This document shows positions 1 to 9,529 of a DNA stretch of 54,692 nucleotides, one piece after another. The notes under the pieces were generated by a model, which worked only from the letters and a program-made list of their open reading frames with translations, was not told the DNA's origin and did no database searches. Numbering within the stretch: position 1 is the stretch's first letter; each line of letters opens with the position of its first letter. The DNA is from Synechococcales cyanobacterium bin2.concoct.b11b12b14.033 (GTDB lineage: Bacteria > Cyanobacteriota > Vampirovibrionia > Caenarcaniphilales > Caenarcanaceae), in assembly GCA_013298875.1 (NCBI GenBank), contig JAAFJH010000004.1, positions 1-54,692 on the forward strand. The letters run 5' to 3'. Made by a program: the position numbers and the translations under genes.

Positions 1-645
1 AATTCATTAAGATTAACTGGCAAAAAGATTGATCAAATTAAAGTGGTAGTTTCTGGTTCTGGGGCAGCTGGAATTGCTTGTAGTAAAATATTTTTATTAG
101 CCGGAGTTAAAAACTTAATTATTTGTGATCGCATTGGGACTATTTATGAAGGCCGTGCTGAAGGTATGAATTCCGCTAAAGAAGAATTTGCTTTAATTTC
201 AAATCCGAATAAAGAAAAAGGCAGTTTAAAAGAGGTTTTGGCAGGCGCTGACTTATTTATGGGTTTATCGGGTCCTAATTTAATTAACTTGAATGATATT
301 AAAAAAATGGCTTCTGAACCGATTATATTCGCCATGTCTAATCCGATTCCAGAAATTGACCCAGATATAGCCACTCCTCATGTAGCAGTTATGGCCACCG
401 GACGTTCAGATTTTCCGAATCAAATTAATAATGTTTTATGCTTTCCTGGATTTTTTAGGGGTCTTTTGGACAGTAAAGCTAAAAAAGTAACTGAAAAAAT
501 GAAATTAGCCGCTGCTAAAGCGATTGCAGACTTAATTACCGATAAAGAATTGACCAAAGATTATATAATTCCAGATGCTTTAGACGAAAGAGTAGCACCT
601 GCTGTAGCAACCGCAATCAAGCAAATACAATTAAGCAAAGTTTAA
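1..645 (+). CDS. NAD(P)-dependent malic enzyme, C-terminal part (5' end outside window)
   Basis: Frame is open from base 1 (NSLRLTGKKIDQIKVVVSGSGAAGIAC...); malic enzyme NAD-binding domain motifs VVSGSGAAGIA, CDRIGTIYEGR, FAMSNPIPEIDPDIA, GRSDFPNQINN. Confidence 0.93.
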   Translation, partial: NSLRLTGKKIDQIKVVVSGSGAAGIACSKIFLLAGVKNLIICDRIGTIYEGRAEGMNSAKEEFALISNPNKEKGSLKEVLAGADLFMGLSGPNLINLNDIKKMASEPIIFAMSNPIPEIDPDIATPHVAVMATGRSDFPNQINNVLCFPGFFRGLLDSKAKKVTEKMKLAAAKAIADLITDKELTKDYIIPDALDERVAPAVATAIKQIQLSKV

Positions 646-646
646 A

Positions 647-1213
647 TTAAATTTTGGAAGCTTGAATGGTAAAAGTGCCAGTATAATCACCGGGTCTGTC
701 TTCGAAAGAAATACTACTTTCATCAATATCTCCAATAATCTCAATATCAGATTGCCAACCCAAATTGGTAGAAATGGGGCTTTTTTTTAATTTAACCCCT
801 GACTTTCCACTATTTTTGCTTACCACTTGAGTTCCAATTAAACCTCTTAAATCCATAGTAATTTCTGAGTAGCCATTAGTCAGCTTTAGCGGATTTGGAG
901 AAACTTCAACTAAAATACCATTATTCCCATTACAACGGCTTGTTGGGCAATTGGTATAAATAGCACCATTAATTTGATAATCATTAGTTTGTTGTTTTCC
1001 TTTCTTCCAGTTAAAAGAGTCAAGATTTCTGGACAATTTGCTAGGACCAACTAATGAATTATAAAGCTGACCGCCGGCTTTATTTGAATTGATTGAGATT
1101 AAAAAGATTAACGGTACATTAATAGAGTCGGCTTGGGCAGAAGAGCTAAAAAAAGAGCTGAAAAAGCTGACGCTAAAGATTGAAAACCAAATTAATTTAA
1201 TTGAATTATTCAT
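647..1213 (-). CDS. Secreted hypothetical protein, possible pilus/spore-coat-like beta-sandwich
   Basis: N-terminal signal-like segment, C-terminal PGDYTGTFTIQAS motif; divergent from the next CDS. Confidence 0.6.
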   Translation of the reverse strand: MNNSIKLIWFSIFSVSFFSSFFSSSAQADSINVPLIFLISINSNKAGGQLYNSLVGPSKLSRNLDSFNWKKGKQQTNDYQINGAIYTNCPTSRCNGNNGILVEVSPNPLKLTNGYSEITMDLRGLIGTQVVSKNSGKSGVKLKKSPISTNLGWQSDIEIIGDIDESSISFEDRPGDYTGTFTIQASKI

Positions 1214-1259
1214 TTTAGAATTGGGTTTAAATTACTCAGATAGTATCTTTATATTTAAT

Positions 1260-1796
1260 ATGCTCAGATTTTCATCTTTTTTCCTGTTGATTTTTATATT
1301 TAGTTCAAATTTATTTTCCAATTCCAGTTGGGCTGCTAAACCTGAAAATAGTAAAACCGAAAACCAGGCAATTAAACAGACTAATCATGTTTTTTGGGTA
1401 AATTTTTTAAAAAACGTCAGTAAAAATGATTATTATTTAAGCCCCGCCGAGATAATGTCGGGAGAAGTAAATACAAGCCGACCTAATATACGAATTATCG
1501 GCAATTTAGTTTTACGGTCACCTAATTCAGTCAGCAAATGTATTGTTAGATTACCATCTTCGCAAATCAATGCTATTAACTCAGAAACTAAGCAAATAAT
1601 CAAAATTAACTTAAAAGGAAATATTGGCAATAAAGCCTTATCCACTGAGTTTGTAAATCCAGAATTTGATCAATCTTTAATTGCACCTTTTGAAATAGAA
1701 GGTTATGTAGATTCGTTTTCGCTCAAAGATGGCTTAGCTCCTGGGGATTATGATTATAGTGATAATTTAAAATTAATTGTTGAATTTCAGGATTAA
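1260..1796 (+). CDS. Secreted hypothetical protein, similar architecture to the divergent neighbour
   Basis: Internal ATG at 1260 gives signal peptide MLRFSSFFLLIFIFSSNLFSNSSWA; C-terminal APGDYDYSDNLKLIVEF. Confidence 0.6.
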   Translation: MLRFSSFFLLIFIFSSNLFSNSSWAAKPENSKTENQAIKQTNHVFWVNFLKNVSKNDYYLSPAEIMSGEVNTSRPNIRIIGNLVLRSPNSVSKCIVRLPSSQINAINSETKQIIKINLKGNIGNKALSTEFVNPEFDQSLIAPFEIEGYVDSFSLKDGLAPGDYDYSDNLKLIVEFQD

Positions 1797-1800
1797 TTAA

Positions 1801-1917
1801 ATAAAAACAAATTTAACCGCTTTCCAAAAGCTCACTCATAGTTTTTTAATATTTTATTTTATGTTGGTCAGCCACCGGCAAATAATCGAGCCGCTCCCAA
1901 AGCTTGTTCTAAAATAA
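1801..1917 (-). pseudogene. Partial degenerate duplicate of the recG 3' end
   Basis: Near-identical to 2834-2974 (accgctttccaaaagctcactcat... attttattttatgttggYcagccaccggcaaat ... ccgctcccaaagcttgttctaaaata), with about 26 bp missing between two GGCAAAT/GGGCAAAT repeats. Confidence 0.85.
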
Positions 1918-1996
1918 ATCTATAAAATTATTTGAAAATAGCTAAGAGTATTGATACAATCTTTTTTAAATCGTAAATATATTAAAAAATTTAATA

Positions 1997-2833
1997 ATGA
2001 AAACAATTCAACGGGTAGGACAGTTTTTGGGAAATGCTTATAACCCACTCATTCAAGATTTAAAGCGTTTACCTTCGGTAGCAAAATTTGGGGTTGATGC
2101 TTTAAAAGAGCCTAAATCTTCCAGAATAGCAAGAATGCAAGAAGTTACAGAATTATTAGGTGAAGCGGCTAAAAATCCTATTAAACGTACTTCTGTAGGT
2201 CAATTTATAAGAGCATTAAAATCAGCTCATCCTGAGAGATTACCAGTTGGTGATAATATAGAATTTGGGAAATTACCTTTACCATTGCAAGCAGCAATTA
2301 AATATATGGCAAAAGAAGGTAGCCCAGCAAGGCAGCAAGAATTAGAATTCTCGGAAGATGTTGTTAAGCTTATAATTGATACTTGTGAGAAAAAATCAGT
2401 AAGCTCTAAAGAAACCCAGGGTCATATTTCTTATGAAGATTATTGTCAAAATTATTTTGAATTGTTTTCTAACGGAGATATTATAAAAAATGCTTATAAT
2501 CCAACATACCAATTAGGTCGTGCTTTAGGCAGATTTTCCTATAAATTTACCGAAGACATACAAACAAAAATACGTATGTTACAAATTAGCGATACCTTTA
2601 ATTTTAATAATGTTCATAAAAAGGATGGAGGAAAAAGCTACTTTTCCTTAGTTTCTCCTTTCATTCCAGAGGCGGTATTAGCATTGAAGGGACAATTAAA
2701 TACACCAATTGGATTAGAATCAGCTGGATTGACTGGAGCTATCATGGTAGGAAATCCTTATATAGCAGCCAGAAAGCTTCTTCCTTATTTAGGAGAACCT
2801 TTTGATATAAATTTGACAATCCCTTTGAAATAA
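1997..2833 (+). CDS. Hypothetical protein (278 aa)
   Basis: Long ORF with ATG start, lying between two copies of the recG 3' end. Confidence 0.65.
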   Translation: MKTIQRVGQFLGNAYNPLIQDLKRLPSVAKFGVDALKEPKSSRIARMQEVTELLGEAAKNPIKRTSVGQFIRALKSAHPERLPVGDNIEFGKLPLPLQAAIKYMAKEGSPARQQELEFSEDVVKLIIDTCEKKSVSSKETQGHISYEDYCQNYFELFSNGDIIKNAYNPTYQLGRALGRFSYKFTEDIQTKIRMLQISDTFNFNNVHKKDGGKSYFSLVSPFIPEAVLALKGQLNTPIGLESAGLTGAIMVGNPYIAARKLLPYLGEPFDINLTIPLK

Positions 2834-2844
2834 TAAAGACAAAT

Positions 2845-5358
2845 CTAACCGCTTTCCAAAAGCTCACTCATCGTTTTTAAATATTTTATTTTATGTTGGC
2901 CAGCCACCGGCAAATCTTCCAGCTTATATTCTTGGGCAAATAACCTGGCGGCTCCCAAAGCTTGTTCTAAAATATCACCTTGATTAACCAAACTGTTTAA
3001 GGCAAAATCCGATAAACCGCTTTGTCGTGTACCAATTAATTCACCCGGCCCTCTTAATTCCAAATCTTTTTGGGCAATAATAAAGCCATTTTCAGTTAAT
3101 TCCATTATTTTTAGCCGTTCTAAGCTAGTAGCTGATTTCCCATCTCCGAATAAAAAACAATAAGACTGCTCTCCGCCACGCCCCACACGACCTCTTAATT
3201 GATGTAATTGAGCTAAGCCAAACCTTTCAGCATTTTCAATAATCATAATAGTTGCATTGGGTACATCAACTCCTACTTCAATAACAGTAGTTCCGATTAA
3301 AAGCTGGATTTCATTATTCCGAAAGTCTCGCATTACTTTTTCTTTTTCGTCGGGCGATAATTTACCGTGAATAATACCAATTTTATAATCTGCATAAGTT
3401 TTTTCAAGCTTAATAGCTTCTTCAGTTATAGCTTTAGCGGAAATGGTTTCAGACTCTTCAATTAGTGGATAAACAATATAAGCTTGTCGGCCGGCAGATA
3501 ATTGTTTTTTGACAAATTCGTGAGCAGGCCTTCTTTGTGGGCTGGGTATAATTTTGGTTTTAATTGGTTTACGGCCTGGCGGCAATTCATCAATTTCGGA
3601 TAAGTCTAAGCTGCCATACATAGTTAAAGCTAAGGTTCGTGGAATCGGAGTGGCTGTCATATGCAAGCAATCAATAAAGTCAAATTCATTACTATTTCCT
3701 TTTTTACGTAATAAATCTCTTTGCTTAACGCCAAAGCGGTGCTGTTCATCGATAATTACTAAACCTAAATTATCAAAATCCACTCCTTCTTGTATCAAAG
3801 CATGAGTACCAACCACCAATTGAATTTGGCCATTCGCTAAACCAGCTAAGGTATCTCTTCTTTCCGCCACTTTTTGCGAGCCAATTAATAAACCAACTCT
3901 TAAGTTTAAAGGCAAAATTAATTCCTGAAATTTACGAAAATGTTGTTCAGCCAAAATCTCAGTCGGAGCCATTAAAGCCGCTTGTTGATTTCTTTCAATC
4001 GCAGATAACATACACAATAAAGCCACAATGGTTTTACCACTACCAACATCGCCTTGCACCAATCTATTCATCGGGATTGATTTACTTAAATCAGCAATAA
4101 TTTCATTAAATACTCTTTTTTGAGCCTTAGTTAATTCAAAGGGTAAATTTTGTAAAAGCTTATTGACATAACCATCTGGGCTTAAATTCAAAATACGTTT
4201 AATTGATTGGCTGTCAGAAAGCTCCAAACTTTGCGATTTTGTATAGCGTTTCAAAGCTAAAGGCAATTGTAAAAAGAAAAATTCTTCAAAAATAATACGG
4301 TTTTTAGCTTTTTCTAAACCTTCGGCCGAAGCCGGGAAATGCATTTCTTCAATTGACTCAATCAAATTATTTAAATGGTATTTTTGTTTTAAATCATCGG
4401 TTAAAGTTTCTTGAATAATTGGTTTATACTTTTCAAGGTTTTTTTTGATAATTCGCCTTAATCTTATTTGCGATAAACCCTCAGTTAAACCATAAATAGG
4501 CACCATGCAGGCTAATTCAATATTATTTTGCTCGGGTATTTGTCCAATGCCTTCAGTGCTTTCTTCGAGGATTTGCGTCGAAAAATTAGTTAATTGATAA
4601 CGGGTTTGCCTGTCAAACTGCACTCGCCCCGAAGCTATAATTAAAGCCCCCAGCGGAAATTGTTTTTTATATTGTTCAGCCAAAAACTTACCCGAACGAC
4701 CCGCAATAAACTTGTTAAGGCTGATTGTGCCAGTTGAGTCGGTAATATGAACGCTAAAAATTAATAAATTAGCATTGCGTGGGCTGGCGAAAATATTGAC
4801 TTTGCTGATGGTGCCAATAATAGTTACGTCTTCACTGGCTTTAACTTCTTTAATATATAATTTTTTACTAAAGTCCAAATGCTCACGTGGCCAATAAAAT
4901 AACAAATCTTGAACGGTAAAAATATTTAATTTGTTTAAAGTTTTAGCTAATAAAGGCCCAACTCCAGCAGCCCACTTAATTTCAGTTTCCCAAATTGATT
5001 CTTTTCTAAATTTGATTTCTTTTTCGGCCTTAATAGTTTCTGATGGCTCTTCCATTAACTCTTTTGGTGAGTCCAAATCATGTTTGAGTGTATTTAAAAA
5101 TTTTTTACTTTCTTTAATAATTTCTAAGCGGGCAAAAATGTCTAAATTGGCATAAAGTTTATATTTTTCTTTTAAATTTACGGCTCCATACAAATCATGA
5201 TTTACAAATAAAGTTTTAAATGAGTCGTGCATGAATAATGCAAAAGTTTGGCTATGACCATCTAAATTAATAAACTTTGCTTTCTCCTCTAATTCAAGAG
5301 CTTTTTGCATTTTTTTGGTTAGTAAATTTAAATTATTGGTCTGATTCACAGCTTTCAA
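2845..5358 (-). CDS. recG: ATP-dependent DNA helicase RecG
   Basis: MNRLVQGDVGSGKT, DEQHRFGV, HMTATPIPRTLALT, QLRGRVGRG; wedge domain and length fit. Confidence 0.96.
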   Translation of the reverse strand: MKAVNQTNNLNLLTKKMQKALELEEKAKFINLDGHSQTFALFMHDSFKTLFVNHDLYGAVNLKEKYKLYANLDIFARLEIIKESKKFLNTLKHDLDSPKELMEEPSETIKAEKEIKFRKESIWETEIKWAAGVGPLLAKTLNKLNIFTVQDLLFYWPREHLDFSKKLYIKEVKASEDVTIIGTISKVNIFASPRNANLLIFSVHITDSTGTISLNKFIAGRSGKFLAEQYKKQFPLGALIIASGRVQFDRQTRYQLTNFSTQILEESTEGIGQIPEQNNIELACMVPIYGLTEGLSQIRLRRIIKKNLEKYKPIIQETLTDDLKQKYHLNNLIESIEEMHFPASAEGLEKAKNRIIFEEFFFLQLPLALKRYTKSQSLELSDSQSIKRILNLSPDGYVNKLLQNLPFELTKAQKRVFNEIIADLSKSIPMNRLVQGDVGSGKTIVALLCMLSAIERNQQAALMAPTEILAEQHFRKFQELILPLNLRVGLLIGSQKVAERRDTLAGLANGQIQLVVGTHALIQEGVDFDNLGLVIIDEQHRFGVKQRDLLRKKGNSNEFDFIDCLHMTATPIPRTLALTMYGSLDLSEIDELPPGRKPIKTKIIPSPQRRPAHEFVKKQLSAGRQAYIVYPLIEESETISAKAITEEAIKLEKTYADYKIGIIHGKLSPDEKEKVMRDFRNNEIQLLIGTTVIEVGVDVPNATIMIIENAERFGLAQLHQLRGRVGRGGEQSYCFLFGDGKSATSLERLKIMELTENGFIIAQKDLELRGPGELIGTRQSGLSDFALNSLVNQGDILEQALGAARLFAQEYKLEDLPVAGQHKIKYLKTMSELLESG

Positions 5359-5463
5359 AAGAATGAATTTAATTATGTCAAACTTTAATTATTTTCAAAA
5401 ATACCATAAAAAAAGTCGTTTCTTTTCGTTTATTTTCTTTTTTAGCTACTCATCGAACTTAAG

Positions 5464-6297
5464 TTAAGTATGTAAAATCAAAAACTTTTTTATATAATCC
5501 AAACTATAACCATATTCAGGCTCTTGCAAAGCTCTTAAAATAAAATTCAATTGCGTTTCAATATGTCCAGTTGGTTTTAATTCCAAAACATAATTTTCGG
5601 GTAATTCACCGCCAGCCAATAAAGCTGTTTTTAAGTAATAATCCGCTAAATTTTCCGCCTTAATATTATTTCGGATATCACCTGAACTATACAAATCAAT
5701 ATTTTCTTGTTTGGCCAACTTTTGATGAAAAACCGCTAAAAGCCTGTCTTGATTTTCTAAAAGCCCATACGGATTAGGAATTATAATTTTGGCAGCGGGA
5801 ATTTTATGCTTTTGGCACCAAAAAACCAACATATCCCAAACCATTTTTTTGGCTACTCCATAAGGCGAAACTCCGTATTTGCTATAATCGCCGTCGGGTT
5901 CAAAGGCACTGCCAGTATGTATAATTAATTTGCACTGATTATGTTTAAGAGTTTGGGTTAAAACTTTTATATTTTTTAAATTAATTTCTAAGTGCTTCAA
6001 AAAGTCAAAATCGTCTGAGCGGTAGTTATCAATGTAGCCAGCATGATTAATAAAAATATCCGGTTTTATTTCTTGCACCAAATCAATAAAACTATGCTGG
6101 GAAATATCTTGGTTTTCGATTAAATGTATATTTTTTACTAAATTCAATCGCTGAGCTTTAAGGCCATTATAAGCTTGTTTGGAATAACGAATTGGGGCAT
6201 AAACTTCAAATTCAGTTGAATTATTATATTCTAAAAAAACTTTAGCAATATGAGTACCCGTAAAGCTGGTTAAGCCCGTTAATAATACTTTCATCAA
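5464..6297 (-). CDS. NAD-dependent epimerase/dehydratase family protein
   Basis: MKVLLTGLTSFTGTHIA Rossmann motif, GSAFEPDGDYSKYGVSPYGVAKKM (YxxxK-type active site). Confidence 0.85.
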   Translation of the reverse strand: MMKVLLTGLTSFTGTHIAKVFLEYNNSTEFEVYAPIRYSKQAYNGLKAQRLNLVKNIHLIENQDISQHSFIDLVQEIKPDIFINHAGYIDNYRSDDFDFLKHLEINLKNIKVLTQTLKHNQCKLIIHTGSAFEPDGDYSKYGVSPYGVAKKMVWDMLVFWCQKHKIPAAKIIIPNPYGLLENQDRLLAVFHQKLAKQENIDLYSSGDIRNNIKAENLADYYLKTALLAGGELPENYVLELKPTGHIETQLNFILRALQEPEYGYSLDYIKKFLILHT

Positions 6298-6326
6298 ATT
6301 AAATTCAGCGTAAGTTAATTATAAAT

Positions 6327-7151
6327 CTATAAACCTTTCACTAATTGTAAAGCCTCTCCGTCTAACTTTGTTCCTAAACTAGATAAATTATTATTCAAAT
6401 CAACTAATCTTAATTTTTGTGCTAATCCCATAAACTCAAGCGGTAAATTTATATCTGGCCTTTCTATATAACCTTGTCTGATAGTGCTTTCTTTATTTTT
6501 ATTAACTTCAATTTTGCCTAAAATATCACCATTTTCCAAATCCCTGACTTTGCCTTCTGAGTCAATTTTTATTTTTTTTAAACTCCAATCAATCGGGGCA
6601 CTTTCTTCATAACATATTTCTAAAGGTATTTCATCTTCAACGGTTACCAAACGACCCTGAATATCAAATTTGAAACGACCATCACGCGTATAATTACCAT
6701 TATGCAGTTTAAAACCTTCTCCCATTCCATCTATCGATAAATCTAAAGGCCAATTGGTCTTTTCTAATCTACCTTGGGTAGCTTCCTCAATCAAATTACC
6801 ATTTGCATCTTTAAAAGGTAAAACTTTTTTATAGCCTGGCTTATCAGCATTTAAAATATTTGAAATACTACCTTGAATACTTTTTTCGCTGGCTTCTCTA
6901 CTATCTTTAATTGATTTTGTAGCATCTCCGCAGTTAATAGGCGTTAAAGAATGACAACCTCCATAGGAAGCCAAGCCTTTTTGAGTAGTATTTTTAGTTA
7001 ATAAGTCATTGAAGTTTTCTGGATTTTTATCATTAGTATTATTTTTTTTATTAATAATATTTTCAGCCATAACTTCCCGGTTTGAGCCGAAAGATGAACC
7101 AGCTAAATTATCCAGCGGTGCAAAATAATTATTATAAATTGGGTCTGCCAT
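6327..7151 (-). CDS. Flagellar basal-body rod/hook FlgG/FlgF-like protein
   Basis: NILNADKPGYKK, TQGRLEKTNWPLDLSIDGMGEGFKL, YTRDGRFKFDIQGRLVT, IRQGYIERPDINL, a FlgG-type motif series. Confidence 0.75.
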   Translation of the reverse strand: MADPIYNNYFAPLDNLAGSSFGSNREVMAENIINKKNNTNDKNPENFNDLLTKNTTQKGLASYGGCHSLTPINCGDATKSIKDSREASEKSIQGSISNILNADKPGYKKVLPFKDANGNLIEEATQGRLEKTNWPLDLSIDGMGEGFKLHNGNYTRDGRFKFDIQGRLVTVEDEIPLEICYEESAPIDWSLKKIKIDSEGKVRDLENGDILGKIEVNKNKESTIRQGYIERPDINLPLEFMGLAQKLRLVDLNNNLSSLGTKLDGEALQLVKGL

Positions 7152-7247
7152 ATATTTTAAATACCCAAACTCACTTATAATCTAATTTGTTCATCCAGCA
7201 AATTCTAATTCAAGCAAAAATTAAGACAAGAGCAAAAACTAATAATC

Positions 7248-7979
7248 ATGAAATCTTTAATTTATTTAATTTTTATTTTTTTATTAAGTTTAAGTACGCT
7301 ATCTGATGAGCTAAATGATGAACGAATATTATTTTTTGCTGCTCACCCGGATGATGAAATTATTGGCTGTGGAGGATCAATTGCCAAATATACAAAAGCG
7401 GGCAAACAAGTTTTTATTATTTATTTAACCTCCGGCGATGCTGGTAGCCAACAATACGATAAAAAAACTTTAGCCAATTTAAGAGAAGCTGAAGCAAAAA
7501 GTGGAACTGAGGTTTTAGGAGTTAAAAGCCAAAACTTATATTTTTTACATGAACCAGACGGTTTTTTAGAAGAAAATTCTAATGTTTTGATTAAAGTTAC
7601 TCAACTTATTAAAGAAATTAAACCAAATATTGTTTATATTCCACAAGCGGAAGAATCTCATTCAGACCATAAAAGTACTAATAAAATTGCCCTAAAAGCC
7701 ATTAATAAAGCACGTGGTAATTGGTTTCAGGAGGCAAAAGGCGAACCTTGGAGTGTAAGCAAAATTTTAGCTTATGAAATTTACCCATTAATGACTGAAG
7801 TGCAATATTGTGAAGATATAAAACCTTATTTTGATTTAAAAATGAAAGCCATTAAACAGCATGTCACCCAAATTGATTCGGTTCGCTATGATTTATTAAT
7901 TGAAGCTATCAACAGTTATCGCTCAGTAATGAATGGCAATGGTGAATGTTTTAAAATCCTTAAAACTAATGAAATTTAA
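7248..7979 (+). CDS. PIG-L/LmbE family deacetylase with N-terminal signal-like segment
   Basis: FFAAHPDDEIIGCGGSIAKY and HSDHKST motifs. Confidence 0.88.
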   Translation: MKSLIYLIFIFLLSLSTLSDELNDERILFFAAHPDDEIIGCGGSIAKYTKAGKQVFIIYLTSGDAGSQQYDKKTLANLREAEAKSGTEVLGVKSQNLYFLHEPDGFLEENSNVLIKVTQLIKEIKPNIVYIPQAEESHSDHKSTNKIALKAINKARGNWFQEAKGEPWSVSKILAYEIYPLMTEVQYCEDIKPYFDLKMKAIKQHVTQIDSVRYDLLIEAINSYRSVMNGNGECFKILKTNEI

Positions 7980-8174
7980 CGACCCAAACAGGAAAGAACA
8001 GATTTTCTGTTTTAAGTAAGTTAAAGAGGTTAAAAAATGAATATCGAATTTGTCCTGTTTAAATTACTTGACTGACTCTGCCGGTTTAAGAGATTAGTAA
8101 AGTTTTTAGCTAACTGTCTTTAAGAAAAGTGCTAAAGTTAATTTTTATTTTTTACCTTGCTTTTTACTATTACT

Positions 8175-8924
8175 ATGTCTTTTTATCTAAGCTTACTTTG
8201 TGCATTTAGTTGGGAACTTGCGATTATTGGCCTCATTATTTTAGCTTACCGTTTTACCGAGGCCATCACGAAAGCGCCATTGCTGGATATTATTTTTAGC
8301 TTATTAACTTGGATTCCTTGGACTGTATTTGGTATATTATGGGGTTGGGCTGGTTTTGGTATTTGTCTTTTAGGACAGTTTTTGGGAATGCAGGTTTTTT
8401 GTATAGTGCATGAACTAGCCAACCCACACGCCAAGATTAAGATTAGGCATTCATTAGATAAAATTGTAGGAGTAGTTAGAAATCACTTAGGGCTTTGGCT
8501 GACTATTCCAGCTTTACCAATTTTTCTGAGTATTCGTGTAGGGCAATTAATTTTCTATCCTGGTCTAGTAGCAGTTTTACGATTCCCTAAATACAATCAG
8601 GCTGAATGGATTAATGTTTCTAGACAAAAGTTTGAAGGTTTAGTTGGACATGATTTGATTTGGTGTTTATATTGCGACTGGATGACTGGAGTTTATTCTT
8701 TAGGAGCAGAAATGCTACGCAATGTTGAATCTTTTTGGTGTCCAATTCGCTTTTATAATAATAAAAAATGTGAAAACTGCAAGATGGATTTTCCTGATTT
8801 AATTGATAAATGGGTTAAGCCAGAAGGCTCAATGAAAGATGTTACTAATGCCCTCGAAAAACATTATCCGCCTAAATCTCAAAACCCAAGAAGCTGGTGG
8901 GGACATCCTGACAGAAAAGAGTAG
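8175..8924 (+). CDS. Multi-pass membrane protein of unknown function with Cys-containing C-terminal region
   Basis: ORF with hydrophobic N-terminal half; C-terminal WCLYCDWMTGVYSLGAEMLRNVESFWCPIRFYNNKKCENC. Upstream ATT-type start at 8157 is less likely than ATG at 8175. Confidence 0.65.
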   Translation: MSFYLSLLCAFSWELAIIGLIILAYRFTEAITKAPLLDIIFSLLTWIPWTVFGILWGWAGFGICLLGQFLGMQVFCIVHELANPHAKIKIRHSLDKIVGVVRNHLGLWLTIPALPIFLSIRVGQLIFYPGLVAVLRFPKYNQAEWINVSRQKFEGLVGHDLIWCLYCDWMTGVYSLGAEMLRNVESFWCPIRFYNNKKCENCKMDFPDLIDKWVKPEGSMKDVTNALEKHYPPKSQNPRSWWGHPDRKE

Positions 8925-8973
8925 TATTTTATTATGAATATAATACAAATTATTTTTAAGCAAATTATGAATT

Positions 8974-9528
8974 ATGAATATAGAAACAAAAGATTGGCTT
9001 AGTATTATTCCTATTATTGCTTCGGCTTTTTTTGCACTAGTTGTAAATGATCTAGTTCACCAGCTAAAAGAAAAAAGAGAATTAATAAATAAAAAGAAAA
9101 GATTAAGACGTAATACTGTGAAAGAAATTGAGTTTAACCTTTCTATTCTAGATGATTTAGAAAATCAACACAAAGAGCTTGAAGAATATTTTATCATCGG
9201 CTCTTGGAAGAATTGCTTTCAACATTTTAAGTTTACCAGAGTGCTTTTTATTTCTTTTAATGAAGTTCTAAAAGAAGGATTTTTATATGAGTTTTTGAAT
9301 GAGAAGGAAGATATTCTAAAGTATGATGCTTTAATCAGTTCTTATAGTTCACTAATGGGAGAATGGTGTAATAGTGAGGTTGAAAGATATAAAAAATTAC
9401 TCATTGAAAATCCTAATAATCAAGAAATAAAACAAGAAGCTTGGGAAGCTTTAAAATATAGGTTAGCGGAAATAAGAAAACACAAAGTTTATTTCAAAGA
9501 TTTAAAAAGTAAGTTAGAGAGGTTTTAA
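8974..9528 (+). CDS. Hypothetical protein, single N-terminal TM plus coiled-coil-like region
   Basis: ORF with ATG; TM near N-terminus (IIPIIASAFFALVVNDLV). Confidence 0.5.
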   Translation: MNIETKDWLSIIPIIASAFFALVVNDLVHQLKEKRELINKKKRLRRNTVKEIEFNLSILDDLENQHKELEEYFIIGSWKNCFQHFKFTRVLFISFNEVLKEGFLYEFLNEKEDILKYDALISSYSSLMGEWCNSEVERYKKLLIENPNNQEIKQEAWEALKYRLAEIRKHKVYFKDLKSKLERF

Positions 9529-9529
9529 A

